64,000 nucleotides of DNA from Massilia agri (GCF_024753255.1 NZ_JANUHA010000015.1:1-64000); one strand, 5' to 3'. Shown: positions 33,120-41,902, counted from the first letter of the stretch. The notes: generated by a model from the sequence alone, not told the origin. Translations and numbers: made by a program.

Positions 33120-34341
33120 GCGGCGCCTGAAGACGGCGGCCCTGCTGTGCACGCTGGGCGTCGCCGTGCTCGGCTACGGCGCCGGCATGGTCCACGATTC
33201 GCCGCGGCTGGTGGTGTTGTGCGGCCTGGCCGCGTTGCCGCTCCTGATGACGCTGTGGCGCTGCCTGACGCGGCTGGCCATGCTGCGCCATCCCAAGCCG
33301 CCCGAGCCCAAGGCGGTGCTGAGCATCGAGCAGCAGCACCTGGTCGACAATGCGCAGGCGCTGGAAGCGCGCCTCGAACATGCGCCGATCGCGCTGTTCC
33401 GCATCGATGGCCCCGAGGGCGCCCGGGTTACGCCGCTGAACGGCAACGCCCGCAGGCTGGTGGCGCCGGGCCGCGCCAGCGACCCCGCCAGCCTCTACCG
33501 GGAGCTCGCCGCCCAGCCGGCCGACAAACGCGGCATGATCCAGTACGACACCGAGCGTGGCGTGGAGCGCGCCCTGGTGGCGGCATCGAACCTGGCCCTG
33601 CAGGGCAGCAGCGAGCGCCTGGCGGCCCTGATGCCGGTCGAGAGCGAACTGGAAGCGGCGGCGCTGGACGCCTGGCGCCAGCTGGTGCACGTGCTGACCC
33701 ACGAGATCATGAATTCGCTCACGCCGGTCGCCTCGCTGTCGCGCACCGCCCGCGACATGCTCGAGGAATGCCGCTCCAGCCTGCCGGCGGACGTGGGCCA
33801 GGACCTCATCACCGCGGTCGACGCCATCGGCCGCCGCGCCGACAGCCTGGCCGCCTTCGTCGCCAGCTACCGCAGCCTGTCCAGCGTTCCCGCCGCGCAG
33901 CCGGAGCGGATTCTCGTGCAGGCGCTGTTCGAACGGGTGCGCGCGCTGGCGGCGCCCGGCTGGCGCGCGCGCGGCGGCGAGCTGCAGTTCTCGGTGGAGC
34001 CGGCCACGCTCGAACTGGTGGCCGACCCCGGCCAGCTCGAACAGGCCCTGATCAACCTGCTCAAGAACGCCTTCGAGGCAACGGGCGGCATCGACCGCGC
34101 GGCGGCGCGCGTCAGCGCACGCCTGGTCAAGGGCGGACGGCTGCGCATCGAGGTGAGCGACGACGGCCCCGGCGTGCCGCCCGAACTGGTGCGCCACATC
34201 TTCACGCCCTTCTTCACCACCAAGAAGCAGGGCAGCGGCATCGGCCTGGCGATGGTGCGCCAGCTGGTCCACGGCAATGGCGGCACGGTGCGCTACGCAC
34301 GTCCAGTGGGGCAGGGCGCACGCTTCGTGATCAGCTTCTAG
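33109..34341 (+). CDS. NtrB-like sensor histidine kinase
   Basis: The protein has 410 residues. Two N-terminal spans (residues 9-26 and 33-50) flank only a very short loop, so sensing is probably in the membrane or cytoplasm. A PAS-like region (89-130) leads to the H-box HVLTHEIMNSLTP with His198. The ATPase domain shows the N-box LINLLKNAFEA, G1 VSDDGPGVP, F-box FTPFFTTKK and G2 GSGIGLAMV. It is the partner of the overlapping sigma-54 response regulator. Its stop overlaps the convergent AraC gene by 11 bases. Confidence 0.92.
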   Translation: MASERRLKTAALLCTLGVAVLGYGAGMVHDSPRLVVLCGLAALPLLMTLWRCLTRLAMLRHPKPPEPKAVLSIEQQHLVDNAQALEARLEHAPIALFRIDGPEGARVTPLNGNARRLVAPGRASDPASLYRELAAQPADKRGMIQYDTERGVERALVAASNLALQGSSERLAALMPVESELEAAALDAWRQLVHVLTHEIMNSLTPVASLSRTARDMLEECRSSLPADVGQDLITAVDAIGRRADSLAAFVASYRSLSSVPAAQPERILVQALFERVRALAAPGWRARGGELQFSVEPATLELVADPGQLEQALINLLKNAFEATGGIDRAAARVSARLVKGGRLRIEVSDDGPGVPPELVRHIFTPFFTTKKQGSGIGLAMVRQLVHGNGGTVRYARPVGQGARFVISF

Positions 34342-35125
34342 GCTCGGCCGCAAAGTAGCCGGAAGGCGTGGCGCGAAAGGTCTTGCGGAACATCGCCGTG
34401 AAGGCCGACTGGCTGGCATAGCCCAGCTGCTCCGCCACCTGCCACAGCGGCACGCCGCGCGCGATCAGCGAGGCGCCGTGGGCCAGGCGCACCTGGCGCC
34501 GCCACTGGCCGAAGCTCATGCCCAGTTCCTGTTCGAACAGGCGCGCCAGCGTGCGCTCGGATGCGCCGGCGCCGCGCGCCCATTCGCCCAGGGTGCGGCT
34601 GTCGCCCGGCGCTTCCATCAGGGCCTGGCACAGTTGCAGGAGGCGCTTGTCGCGCGGCAGCGGCACCCGGATCGGGCGCGTGGGCGCCTGGGCCAGCTCA
34701 TCGAGGATGAGTTCACCCAGCAGGCCGGCGCGCTTTTCCGGAAGGTCCGCGCCGCCCGCCACCAGGGCCGCGATCAGCTCGCGCATCAGGCCGCCCACCT
34801 CGACCACGCGGCAGGTCTCGCCGGGGAAGGGGTCGCGCGAGGCGTGCACCCGCAGGGGACTGAGGCGGGCCGGCTCGAGCAGGGTCACCTCGTGTTCGAC
34901 GTGGGGTGCGATCCAGATCGCGCGCTGCGGCGGCACGATCCAGCTGCCGCCGGCGGCGCTGACCCGCAGCATGCCGTTGGCGGCATAGGTCAGCTGGCCC
35001 CACTCGTGGCTGTGGGCGCCGATCGAGACGTCGGCCGGCAGGTCGCGCGCGGACAGGCCGACCGGGCGCTCGCCCGTCGGGGCCGGGCCCGAGGCCGGGG
35101 GCAGCAATGGTCGTCGGGGCGGCAT
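34331..35125 (-). CDS. AraC family transcriptional regulator with cupin sensor
   Basis: The protein has 264 residues. The N-terminal cupin part has IGAHSHEWGQLTYAANG and WIVPPQRAIWIAPHVEHEV. The C-terminal pair of helix-turn-helices includes LGEWARGAGASERTLARLF and PLWQVAEQLGYASQSAFTAMFRKTFRATPSGY. It is divergent from the MFS gene at 35214 with an 88-base gap. Direct repeats TTNTCGACAA at 35132-35141 and 35193-35202 could be its binding sites. It may control the transporter (inference). Confidence 0.9.
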   Translation of the reverse strand: MPPRRPLLPPASGPAPTGERPVGLSARDLPADVSIGAHSHEWGQLTYAANGMLRVSAAGGSWIVPPQRAIWIAPHVEHEVTLLEPARLSPLRVHASRDPFPGETCRVVEVGGLMRELIAALVAGGADLPEKRAGLLGELILDELAQAPTRPIRVPLPRDKRLLQLCQALMEAPGDSRTLGEWARGAGASERTLARLFEQELGMSFGQWRRQVRLAHGASLIARGVPLWQVAEQLGYASQSAFTAMFRKTFRATPSGYFAAEPRS

Positions 35126-35213
35126 GGCAGTTTCTCGACAAATGTTGACACGCTATCTTAAAACGGACTGGCCGATCGTGCTTACACTGGCCTTTTCGAC
35201 AAGAGGCGGCGGC

Positions 35214-36437
35214 ATGGCAAACGACAACAACACCTTGAGGCAGGATGCCCGCGTGATCGGCCTGGTCGGCCTCGCGCACGGCACCTCGCACTTCTACCAC
35301 CTGATCCTGGCGGCCCTGATCCCCTGGCTGAAACCCGCCTTCCAGCTCAGCTACACCGAGCTGGGACTCCTGATGACGGTGTTCTTCGTGGTCTCCGGCA
35401 TCGGCCAGGCCCTGGCCGGCTTCGTGGTCGACCGCTTCGGGGCGCGCGCCGTGCTGTTCTTCGGGATCGGCATGCTGGGCCTGTCCGCGCTGCTGCTGTC
35501 GCAGGCGCGCGGCTATGGAGGACTGCTCGCGGGCGCGCTGCTGGCCGGGGTCGGCAATGCGGTCTTCCACCCGGCCGATTACACGCTGCTGAACCAGCGC
35601 GTCTCGCGCGCACGGCTGGCGCACGGCTTCTCGGTGCACGGCATCAGCGGCAATATCGGCTGGGCCGCCTCGCCCCTGTTCCTGGCCACGATCGCGGCCA
35701 GCCAGGGATGGCGCGTGGCGCTCCTGTCGGCCGCGGCGCTGCCGCTGCTCGTGCTGCTCCTCCTGGTGCTGAACCGCCACGCCCTGTATCCGGATCCGGT
35801 CCGGCGCGATGCCGGCGGCGCGCAGGGCGGCACGCTGTCCTTCCTGAAGCTGCGCGCGGTCTGGCTGTGCTTCGGCTTCTTCCTGCTGACGGCGGTCGCC
35901 CTGGGCGGCATCCAGAGCTTCGCGACGATCAGCCTGGAATCTCTGTACGGCATCTCGCATGCGCTCGCGACCAGTTCCTATACGGCCTACATGCTGGCCT
36001 CGGCGCTGGGCATGGTGGCGGGCGGTTTCGTCGGCGCCGGCAGCAGGCACCACGACCGCACCGTGGCCCTGGCGTTTTCGGCGGCGGCCCTGCTGGCCCT
36101 GGTGCTGGCGGCCGGCGCGGGGCCGTCCTGGATGGCCTTGCCGCTGATGGCCCTGATCGGCCTGTGCTCGGGCGTGGCCGGCCCCTCGCGCGACCTGATG
36201 ATCCGCGCCGCCGCGCCCGCGGGGGCGACGGGCCGGGTGTATGGCGTCGTGTATTCGGGCCTGGACAGCGGGCTGGCGATCGGCCCGCTGCTGTTCGGCC
36301 TGGTGATGGATGCGGGCCGTCCCGGCTGGGTGTTCGCGGGCGTGGCGTTATTCCAGGCGCTGGCGATCGCCACCGCGGTGGGCGTGGGCGGCAATACCCG
36401 TGCGCAAGCGTCGCAGCCGGTCGGCAGCGCCGGCTGA
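35214..36437 (+). CDS. MFS transporter, fosmidomycin-resistance-like
   Basis: ATG 35214 follows an AGAGG ribosome site; the open frame extends upstream into the divergent promoter region. The product has 407 residues and about 12 spans. GLAHGTSHFYHLILAALIPWL at the N-terminus and GLAGFVVDRFGAR-type loop text (ALAGFVVDRFGARAV) are typical of the Fsr-type MFS subfamily. FHPADYTLLNQRV is another family block. It probably exports or imports a small molecule under control of the divergent AraC regulator; the substrate is unknown. Confidence 0.87.
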   Translation: MANDNNTLRQDARVIGLVGLAHGTSHFYHLILAALIPWLKPAFQLSYTELGLLMTVFFVVSGIGQALAGFVVDRFGARAVLFFGIGMLGLSALLLSQARGYGGLLAGALLAGVGNAVFHPADYTLLNQRVSRARLAHGFSVHGISGNIGWAASPLFLATIAASQGWRVALLSAAALPLLVLLLLVLNRHALYPDPVRRDAGGAQGGTLSFLKLRAVWLCFGFFLLTAVALGGIQSFATISLESLYGISHALATSSYTAYMLASALGMVAGGFVGAGSRHHDRTVALAFSAAALLALVLAAGAGPSWMALPLMALIGLCSGVAGPSRDLMIRAAAPAGATGRVYGVVYSGLDSGLAIGPLLFGLVMDAGRPGWVFAGVALFQALAIATAVGVGGNTRAQASQPVGSAG

Positions 36438-36441
36438 TGCC

Positions 36442-36813
36442 TTACAACGGGGCGCTGCTCAGCCGGCCCGGGGCGCCGGGTGAGGCGGGCGCGGCGGCAT
36501 GCGCCGCGCGCTCCTCGCGCACCAGCGACTGGATGGTCCTGACGCAGGCGATGGTCGGGCAGCCGGACTGGGCGTCGGTGCCCTTGGCGTAGGCGCGCGC
36601 GATGCGCGTGGCGACCGGCGCGCCGCCTTCCACCTGCTCGCGGTAGAGACGGATCAGGGTCACCACGGTCTCGTGCAATGCGTGGTGGGCCGAGCGCGCG
36701 ATATTGCGTCCCGGTCCACCCTGGCGCACAGAATCCGTGACGATCTGTTCGAGCTGGCGTTCGGCCCGCTCGATCAGCATGGCCACCTGGCCTGGAGTGA
36801 AGGTGATTCGCAT
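36442..36813 (-). CDS. Hypothetical protein
   Basis: The protein has 123 residues (MRITFTPGQVAMLIERAERQ), soluble, helix-rich in the first 75 residues and with a low-complexity Ala/Pro C-terminus. The segment ARSAHHALHETVVTLIRLYREQ is the most ordered. It has no recognised motif and no signal peptide. Codon choice matches neighbouring genes. It converges on the MFS gene with a four-base gap and follows the next hypothetical gene in the same direction by 46 bases. Confidence 0.55.
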   Translation of the reverse strand: MRITFTPGQVAMLIERAERQLEQIVTDSVRQGGPGRNIARSAHHALHETVVTLIRLYREQVEGGAPVATRIARAYAKGTDAQSGCPTIACVRTIQSLVREERAAHAAAPASPGAPGRLSSAPL

Positions 36814-36859
36814 GGTTGTCCTCGTGTCGCGTGTTGTCGTCCTGCCTGTGTTTCGTGCT

Positions 36860-37246
36860 TCAGGCCGCTTCCTCGGCGCGCCCTGCGCCGGCGCTCGAGC
36901 GCGGCATGATGCGCGAAGGCCGTACCCGCGGTGGCGGCGGGGGCGGCGCGAAGGGCCGGATCTGCGTCAGCGTGCCGGCGAAGGGCGCCACCGCATCGTC
37001 GATCTCGACCTCCTTGCCCTGGCCGCCCGCTCCCGCCAGGTACTGGGCGATAGCGAGTCTGACCAGCGTGCGGTTGGTGAGTTCGGAGCCCGACCCGACT
37101 TTCCGGCTGTGATGGAGGAAGGTCGCCGTCACGCCGTCGGGGCCGGTGATCTCGACCTTCTTCGGCAGCGAAAAACCGTAACGCCCGCTGGCCCAGAGCT
37201 TGACCAGGCAGGCACCTTTGTGTGGGGTAGAGAAGCTGAAGTTCAT
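36860..37246 (-). CDS. Hypothetical protein
   Basis: The protein has 128 residues from ATG 37246 (MNFSFSTPHKGACLVKLWAS). It has short alternating strands followed by a proline-rich run (PPPPPPR) and a basic tail. KVEITGPDGVTATFLHHSRKVGSGSELTNRTLVRL looks like a small beta domain. I recognise no family. The frame has normal GC3 bias, and it probably forms an operon with the gene at 36442. Confidence 0.55.
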   Translation of the reverse strand: MNFSFSTPHKGACLVKLWASGRYGFSLPKKVEITGPDGVTATFLHHSRKVGSGSELTNRTLVRLAIAQYLAGAGGQGKEVEIDDAVAPFAGTLTQIRPFAPPPPPPRVRPSRIMPRSSAGAGRAEEAA

Positions 37247-37363
37247 GAACAAAATCGTAATACCCGCTGAGCATATGCACGATTCGAAATTGTTCCAAAC
37301 CGTAACGGGCGAAACATTCGTTTCCCGTCGTCATTGAGGGGGAGATGCTTGCGCCGCAGGCGA

Positions 37364-37398
37364 TTGTCCGGACAGTTGCTTTGTCATACACTATGACA
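37364..37398 (+). promoter_or_regulatory. Promoter with palindromic operator before the TetR gene
   Basis: TTGTCC (37364-37369) and TACACT (37387-37392) are 17 bases apart. The -10 element lies in a perfect 17-bp palindrome, TGTCATA-CAC-TATGACA (37382-37398), placed 25 bases before the TetR start codon. The overlap predicts autorepression. A second palindrome, TGTCCGGACA (37365-37374), overlaps the -35. Confidence 0.65.
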
Positions 37399-37423
37399 TT
37401 CTGTCCTCTCGAGTGCCAACGCC

Positions 37424-38005
37424 ATGAGCAAGTCCGCCACGCTATCCGAAAAACGCAATGACCTGACGCGCAGCCTGATCATGGAGTCGGCCTATGCCCT
37501 CCTGAGGACGGCGTCGGTCAGTGCGCTCACGGTGCGCGCCGTGGCCCAGCAGGCCGGCATGTCCGAACGCACCGTGTTCCGCTACTTCCCCTCGCGCGAT
37601 GCCCTGCTCGACGCGGTGGCCGCCCAGCTGCTCGAGGAGATGGCGGTGCCGGCGCCGCCGGCTTCAGTGGGGGCGCTGCTGGAGGCGCCGGCGGCCTTGT
37701 ACGGCGCTTTCGAAGCGCGCGCGGAACTGACGCGGGCGCTGCTGCACACCGACCTGGTGGAACGGGCCAGGGCGCTGCAGGCCTCTTCGCGCTGGAAGGC
37801 CGTGGCGGCCGTGCTCGATGCGGCGGCGCCCGCCAGCGCGCTTGATGCCCGGCGCATCGCGGTGGCGAATATCTGCTACCACCTGTCGGCCAGCTCCTGG
37901 CATTACTACCGCTTCCAGTTCGGCTTCTCGCTGGACGAAGCCATCGCCTGCTCCGGGACCGCCTTGCGCCAGGCGCTGGCGGGGCTGGGAGCCGCCCGGC
38001 CCTAG
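37424..38005 (+). CDS. TetR family transcriptional regulator
   Basis: The protein has 193 residues. The N-terminal helix-turn-helix reads ALTVRAVAQQAGMSERTVFRYFPSRDALLDAVA, standard for the family. The ligand domain is helical and ends ACSGTALRQALAGLGAARP. The palindrome over its own -10 region suggests autorepression. It converges on the MarR-type gene with a four-base overlap. The regulated target and inducer are unknown, and no efflux gene is directly adjacent. Confidence 0.92.
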   Translation: MSKSATLSEKRNDLTRSLIMESAYALLRTASVSALTVRAVAQQAGMSERTVFRYFPSRDALLDAVAAQLLEEMAVPAPPASVGALLEAPAALYGAFEARAELTRALLHTDLVERARALQASSRWKAVAAVLDAAAPASALDARRIAVANICYHLSASSWHYYRFQFGFSLDEAIACSGTALRQALAGLGAARP

Positions 38006-38469
38006 TCGCTTGCCGTGGGCAATTCGCCAGGGACGTGCAGGCCGCTGTCGACCACGGCGCGCATGGTGGCCAGCAGCCGGGCGCCCCGTTCGGCGCCGAA
38101 TTGTTCGTCGAAGCGGGCCTGGGCGCGCCGCCAGGCCGGCAGGATCTCCTCCACCTTGGCGCGCCCCGCCGCGGTGAGTTCGACCACGCGCTCGCGCCGG
38201 TCGGTCTCGCTGGGGCGCACCGCCACCAGCTCGGCGCGCACCAGCGGCTGCAGGTTGCGCGCCAGGGTGGTGCGGTCCATCACCATGCCCTGGGCCAGGC
38301 GGCTGACGGTGGCCGGGCGGGCGCGCAGGCGCGACAGGATGGCGAACTGGGTGACGCGCAGGCCGGAACCGGACAGCATCTGGTCATAGAAGGAAGTCAC
38401 GTAGCGCGAGGCCTGGCGCAGCGAGGAGCAGTAGCAGGGGGCGTCGGGGAGGGGCAGGTCGGGATCCAT
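38002..38469 (-). CDS. MarR family transcriptional regulator
   Basis: The protein has 155 residues from ATG 38469 (MDPDLPLPDAPCYCSSLRQASR). The winged helix shows VTQFAILSRLRARPATVSRLAQGMVMDRTTLARNLQPLVRAELV and the wing SETDRRERVVELTAAGRAK. The N-terminus contains a CYC pair (Cys12, Cys14), so a redox or metal role is possible but not shown. Its 3' end overlaps the TetR 3' end by four bases. The promoter region 38470-38577 is shared with the divergent glycosyltransferase. Confidence 0.92.
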   Translation of the reverse strand: MDPDLPLPDAPCYCSSLRQASRYVTSFYDQMLSGSGLRVTQFAILSRLRARPATVSRLAQGMVMDRTTLARNLQPLVRAELVAVRPSETDRRERVVELTAAGRAKVEEILPAWRRAQARFDEQFGAERGARLLATMRAVVDSGLHVPGELPTASD

Positions 38470-38577
38470 GCCGGGAGTATAGCGCCGGCGAGGCCACGCG
38501 GCACACCGCTGACCTGGCGCAAGGGCGGACCAAGGGCCCGACCTAAGCTGGCCGGGACACCACGACCTTCGACCGCC

Positions 38578-40503
38578 ATGGACAGCGCCGATCCCATCCA
38601 GCCCAGCCCGCCGGGTACGCCGCGCGTGAGCGTGCTCATGCCCACCTTCGAGCAGGCCGCCTTCATCGGCCGCGCCCTCGACAGCCTGGATGCCCAGACC
38701 TGGACCGACTGGGAAGTGATCGTGATCGACGACGGCTCGCAGGACGACACGGCCATTGCCCTGGCCCCCTGGCTGGCGCGCTGGGAGGCGTCCGGGCGCC
38801 TGCGCTACCTGCGCTTCGACCACAACCGCGGGCTCGGCTGCGCCATCAATGCCGGGCTCGATGCCGCGCGTGGCGAACTGATCGCCTACCTGCCCAGCGA
38901 CGACCTGTACTTTCGTGCCCACCTGGCCCAGCTGGTCGCCTGCCTCGATGCCGCGCCCGGCGCCGTGCTGGCCTGTTCCGGCGTGCGCCACCACTACAAC
39001 CGCAGCGCGCCCGCCGCGGTTCCGGGCGAATGCCTGCAGCCGGTGCAATGCCTGCACCGGCGCGTGGCCCTGCGCTGGCGCGAGCGCGGCGAGGTCGAAA
39101 GCGACGACCTCGACCGGCTGTTCTGGACCGCCCTGGGCGCATGCGGCGCCTTCGTCGGCACCGGCAAGATCAGCTGCGAATGGGTCGACCATCCCGGGCA
39201 GCGCCACAAGCGCATGCGCGAGCCCGTCGGGGGCGTCAATCCCTTCCGCCGGCATTACCGGGTGAGGGAGCCGCTGCGCTTCCACACCACGACCGGCAAT
39301 GCGATCGACGAGGCGCGCCTCTACCGCGGCATGGAGGCGCAGGCTGGCCCACCCGAGACGGCGCCCGGGGGATTGACGATCGTGCTGGCGGGCGAGCTGG
39401 CCTACAATGCCGACCGGGTGCTGGCGCTGGAAGCGCTGGGCCACCGGCTGTACGGACTGTGGACGCCGGATCCCTACTGGTTCAATACCGTCGGCCCCTT
39501 GCCCTTCGGCCGGGTCGAAGACCTGCCGCGCCAGGGCTGGCAGGAGGCGCTGGCGCGGATCGAACCCGACCTCATCTACGCCCAGCTCAACTGGCAGGCC
39601 GTGCCCTTCGCGCACGAGGTGCTCGTCAATGCGCCCGACATCCCCTTCATCTGGCATTTCAAGGAAGGCCCCTTCATCTGCATCGAGAAGGGCATGTGGC
39701 CGCAACTGGCGGCCCTGGTGCGGCTGAGCGACGGGGTCGTCTACAGCAGCCCGGAGATGCGCGACTGGTTCGCCACCGCCGTACCGGGCATCCCGCCGGG
39801 GCGCCCGGAACACCTGCTGGACGGCGACCTGCCGCGCCGCGCCTGGTTCCGGGGCGATCGCGCGCCGCCCCTCGCGCAGGACGGGGAAGTGCACACGGTG
39901 GTGCCGGGGCGCCCGATCGGCCTGCACCCGCCCACCGTGGCCGAGCTGGCCCGGCATGGCATCCATCTGCATTTCTACGGCGACTTCACGCAGGGGCAAT
40001 GGCGCGAGTGGATAGCCCGCTGCCGCGAGCTCGCGCCCGCCCACCTGCACCTGCATGCGAACGTGGATCCGGACCGCTGGGTGGAAGAATTCTCGCGCTA
40101 CGACGCCGGCTGGCTGCACGTGTTTCGCAGCGCGAACGGCGGAGATATCCGGCGCGCCGACTGGGACGACCTGAACTATCCCGCGCGGATCGCAACCCTG
40201 GCGGCGGCCGGCCTGCCGATGATCCAGTTCGACAACCGCGGCGCCCTGGTCGCCAGCCAGGCGCTCACGCAAGCGCTGGGCATCGGCCTGTTCTTCGACG
40301 GCATCGAGGACCTGGCGCGCCAGCTCCACGACCGCCCGCACATGGCTGCGCTGCGCGAACACGTCTGGCAGGTTCGCGGGCAGTTCTGCTTCGACACGCA
40401 TGCGCCGGCGCTGCTCGGCTTTTTTGAAACGGTCATCGCCGCCTTTCACGCAGGGCCGCGTGCGCCCATGCGGGCGCGGCCGGGTGGGCGGCGGCGAAGA
40501 TAG
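38578..40503 (+). CDS. Two-domain glycosyltransferase (GT2 plus C-terminal GT-like)
   Basis: The protein has 641 residues. Residues 15-240 are a GT2 domain: VSVLMPTFEQAAFIGRALDSL, WEVIVIDDGSQDDT, HNRGLGCAINAGLDAARGELIAYLPSDDLYF (DD metal-binding pair). From about residue 265 (LTIVLAGELAYNADRVLALEALGHRLYGLW) a second, GT-B-like domain runs to the end, with HPPTVAELARHGIHLHFYGDF and YPARIATLAAAGLPMIQFDNRG. Such fusions modify surface or secreted glycans. It stands alone with no polysaccharide genes nearby, so the product is unknown. Confidence 0.82.
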   Translation: MDSADPIQPSPPGTPRVSVLMPTFEQAAFIGRALDSLDAQTWTDWEVIVIDDGSQDDTAIALAPWLARWEASGRLRYLRFDHNRGLGCAINAGLDAARGELIAYLPSDDLYFRAHLAQLVACLDAAPGAVLACSGVRHHYNRSAPAAVPGECLQPVQCLHRRVALRWRERGEVESDDLDRLFWTALGACGAFVGTGKISCEWVDHPGQRHKRMREPVGGVNPFRRHYRVREPLRFHTTTGNAIDEARLYRGMEAQAGPPETAPGGLTIVLAGELAYNADRVLALEALGHRLYGLWTPDPYWFNTVGPLPFGRVEDLPRQGWQEALARIEPDLIYAQLNWQAVPFAHEVLVNAPDIPFIWHFKEGPFICIEKGMWPQLAALVRLSDGVVYSSPEMRDWFATAVPGIPPGRPEHLLDGDLPRRAWFRGDRAPPLAQDGEVHTVVPGRPIGLHPPTVAELARHGIHLHFYGDFTQGQWREWIARCRELAPAHLHLHANVDPDRWVEEFSRYDAGWLHVFRSANGGDIRRADWDDLNYPARIATLAAAGLPMIQFDNRGALVASQALTQALGIGLFFDGIEDLARQLHDRPHMAALREHVWQVRGQFCFDTHAPALLGFFETVIAAFHAGPRAPMRARPGGRRRR

Positions 40504-40526
40504 GGTGGGAAGCGATCCGGCGCCTG

Positions 40527-41741
40527 TTACCAGCCGAGCAGGTCCGCCCGCGGATAACCCCAGCCCGCCAGCGGCGACGGGCAGGGCGCGCCCTGGCGCT
40601 CGGCATAGGGAAGGGTCGAGAAGTTGGGCTGGTCCGGGGCGCCGAAGCGGATGTCGGTCGCCGCGCCCTTCGCCAGCGAGGGCACGCGCGCGAAGCGCAG
40701 CCAGGCATCGAAGTGGCAGTTGTTCCGCTGCAGGGCCCGGAACTCGGCCAGGCTGCGCGTTTCGCTGAACTTCCAAACCAGGGCGGTTTCCCTGCTGCCC
40801 GCTACGCCACCGAAGCGCGCCGGGCAGCTCGACACCGGATTCAGGCCGGGCGCCAGGCTGAGCACGCCGACGCGCACGCCGTAGCTGCCGGCGGCCGCGT
40901 CTTCGCTGACTGTGGCGAAGGACCAGCACAGCGGGTTGGCCGGGAAGGAAGACAGCGGGATGTCGAGCACGCGCGACCCCGGCGCCGCCTGGGCCAGCGC
41001 GGCGCGCACGTCCGCACGCGCCATCTGGCCGGCCACACCCTGCACGCCGACGAAGCCCACGCACAACAGCAGGGCCGTCACCAGGCCGGCGCGCGCCCCG
41101 ATGCGGCGATGCGCGGCGGCCACAAACAGGCCCAGGGCCGCGAGTCCGGCGAGCGAGCCCAACTGCAGGAAGCCGAGCCAGGTGAACAGCAGGGGCATCG
41201 CGGCGAAGAAGGCCAGCAGCGGCCAGCGCAGGCGTGGTCCGGCAAGCAGGGACAGGCCCACGCCGAGCGCGGTCCAGAACACGGGTTCGACGATGAACAC
41301 CAGGTCGCCGTAGAGCCAGCGCGAGTCGAAGGGGTGGAAGGGATGCACGCCGTAGACGTTGAGGCCGTCGAAGGACAGGTGCAGGACCATGCCGAGCAGG
41401 GCGGTGCCGATCACGGCGCGGCGCGCCTGGCGGTCGTCTTTCATGAGGCGGCGCGCGCCGGGCCACAGCAGCCACAGCAGGGCCAGCAGCAGCGCCACCT
41501 GGGGCAGGGCGTAAAGCAGGGTGTGGGTATGGCCGCGGTGGTGGATCAGGTAACCGAGCGGAGCAGGCAGCAGGGGCGTCAGCACCAGGTCGAGGTCGGG
41601 GAAATTGCTGGCCAGGAGGCCGGTGGCCAGCAGGAGGCGGCGGCGCAGCCGTCCCCGGCCGGCATCCAGGGGTGCGGGCAGGGCGCGGTCGACCAGTTCG
41701 CCCAGGGCGAGGCCGACGAGGGAATGTGTCATATTGTCCAT
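40527..41741 (-). CDS. Membrane-bound metal-dependent hydrolase (YdjM-type)
   Basis: The start is at MDNMTHSLVGLALGE (ATG 41741); the longer frame reaches 41780 without a ribosome site. The product has 404 residues. The N-terminal part has conserved histidines and aspartates in MTHS, NFPDLDLVL and HHRGHTHTLLYALP, then several spans. The C-terminal third is a soluble domain with VLDIPLSSFPANPLCWSF. Family members are inner-membrane proteins of unclear biochemical role. An FNR-like box (41767-41780) lies just upstream. Confidence 0.82.
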   Translation of the reverse strand: MDNMTHSLVGLALGELVDRALPAPLDAGRGRLRRRLLLATGLLASNFPDLDLVLTPLLPAPLGYLIHHRGHTHTLLYALPQVALLLALLWLLWPGARRLMKDDRQARRAVIGTALLGMVLHLSFDGLNVYGVHPFHPFDSRWLYGDLVFIVEPVFWTALGVGLSLLAGPRLRWPLLAFFAAMPLLFTWLGFLQLGSLAGLAALGLFVAAAHRRIGARAGLVTALLLCVGFVGVQGVAGQMARADVRAALAQAAPGSRVLDIPLSSFPANPLCWSFATVSEDAAAGSYGVRVGVLSLAPGLNPVSSCPARFGGVAGSRETALVWKFSETRSLAEFRALQRNNCHFDAWLRFARVPSLAKGAATDIRFGAPDQPNFSTLPYAERQGAPCPSPLAGWGYPRADLLGW

Positions 41742-41766
41742 GCCGCACAGATTACACGAAACAACA

Positions 41767-41780
41767 ATGATGTAAATCAA
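41767..41780. promoter_or_regulatory. FNR-like half-perfect box
   Basis: On the plus strand ATGAT-GTAA-ATCAA, one mismatch from TTGAT-N4-ATCAA. It is 26 bases upstream of the membrane hydrolase start, too close for class II activation of that gene, and 53 bases upstream (centre to centre) of the perfect box for the chemoreceptor. It may be a second FNR contact or a repressor site. Confidence 0.4.
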
Positions 41781-41819
41781 CTACTTCTCGGCATAAGTCA
41801 GCACGTTTCCAGTTGGATT

Positions 41820-41861
41820 TTGATCCAAATCAAAAATTCCGCACCTGCCCACCCGTATAAT
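41820..41861 (+). promoter_or_regulatory. FNR-dependent promoter of the Aer-like receptor gene
   Basis: A perfect FNR box, TTGAT-CCAA-ATCAA (41820-41833), is followed by a consensus -10, TATAAT (41856-41861). Taking the start at about 41868, the box is centred at -41.5, the standard class II position. The receptor start follows at 41903. Confidence 0.88.
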
Positions 41862-41902
41862 CGGCCGCTGAAATTTTGCCCATGGGCAACAAGGAGTGTG
41901 GT

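Noticed and set aside
35132..35202. Sigma-70 promoter for the MFS gene starting with TTGACA at 35145
   Set aside because: No -10-like hexamer lies 16-18 bases downstream; only the direct repeats TTNTCGACAA are worth noting.
38002..41748. A 1248-codon open frame on the minus strand covering the MarR, glycosyltransferase and membrane hydrolase genes
   Set aside because: It is real only in its last 155 codons (MarR). The rest is the complement of the glycosyltransferase gene, is very Arg/Pro/Ala-rich, and has no domain.
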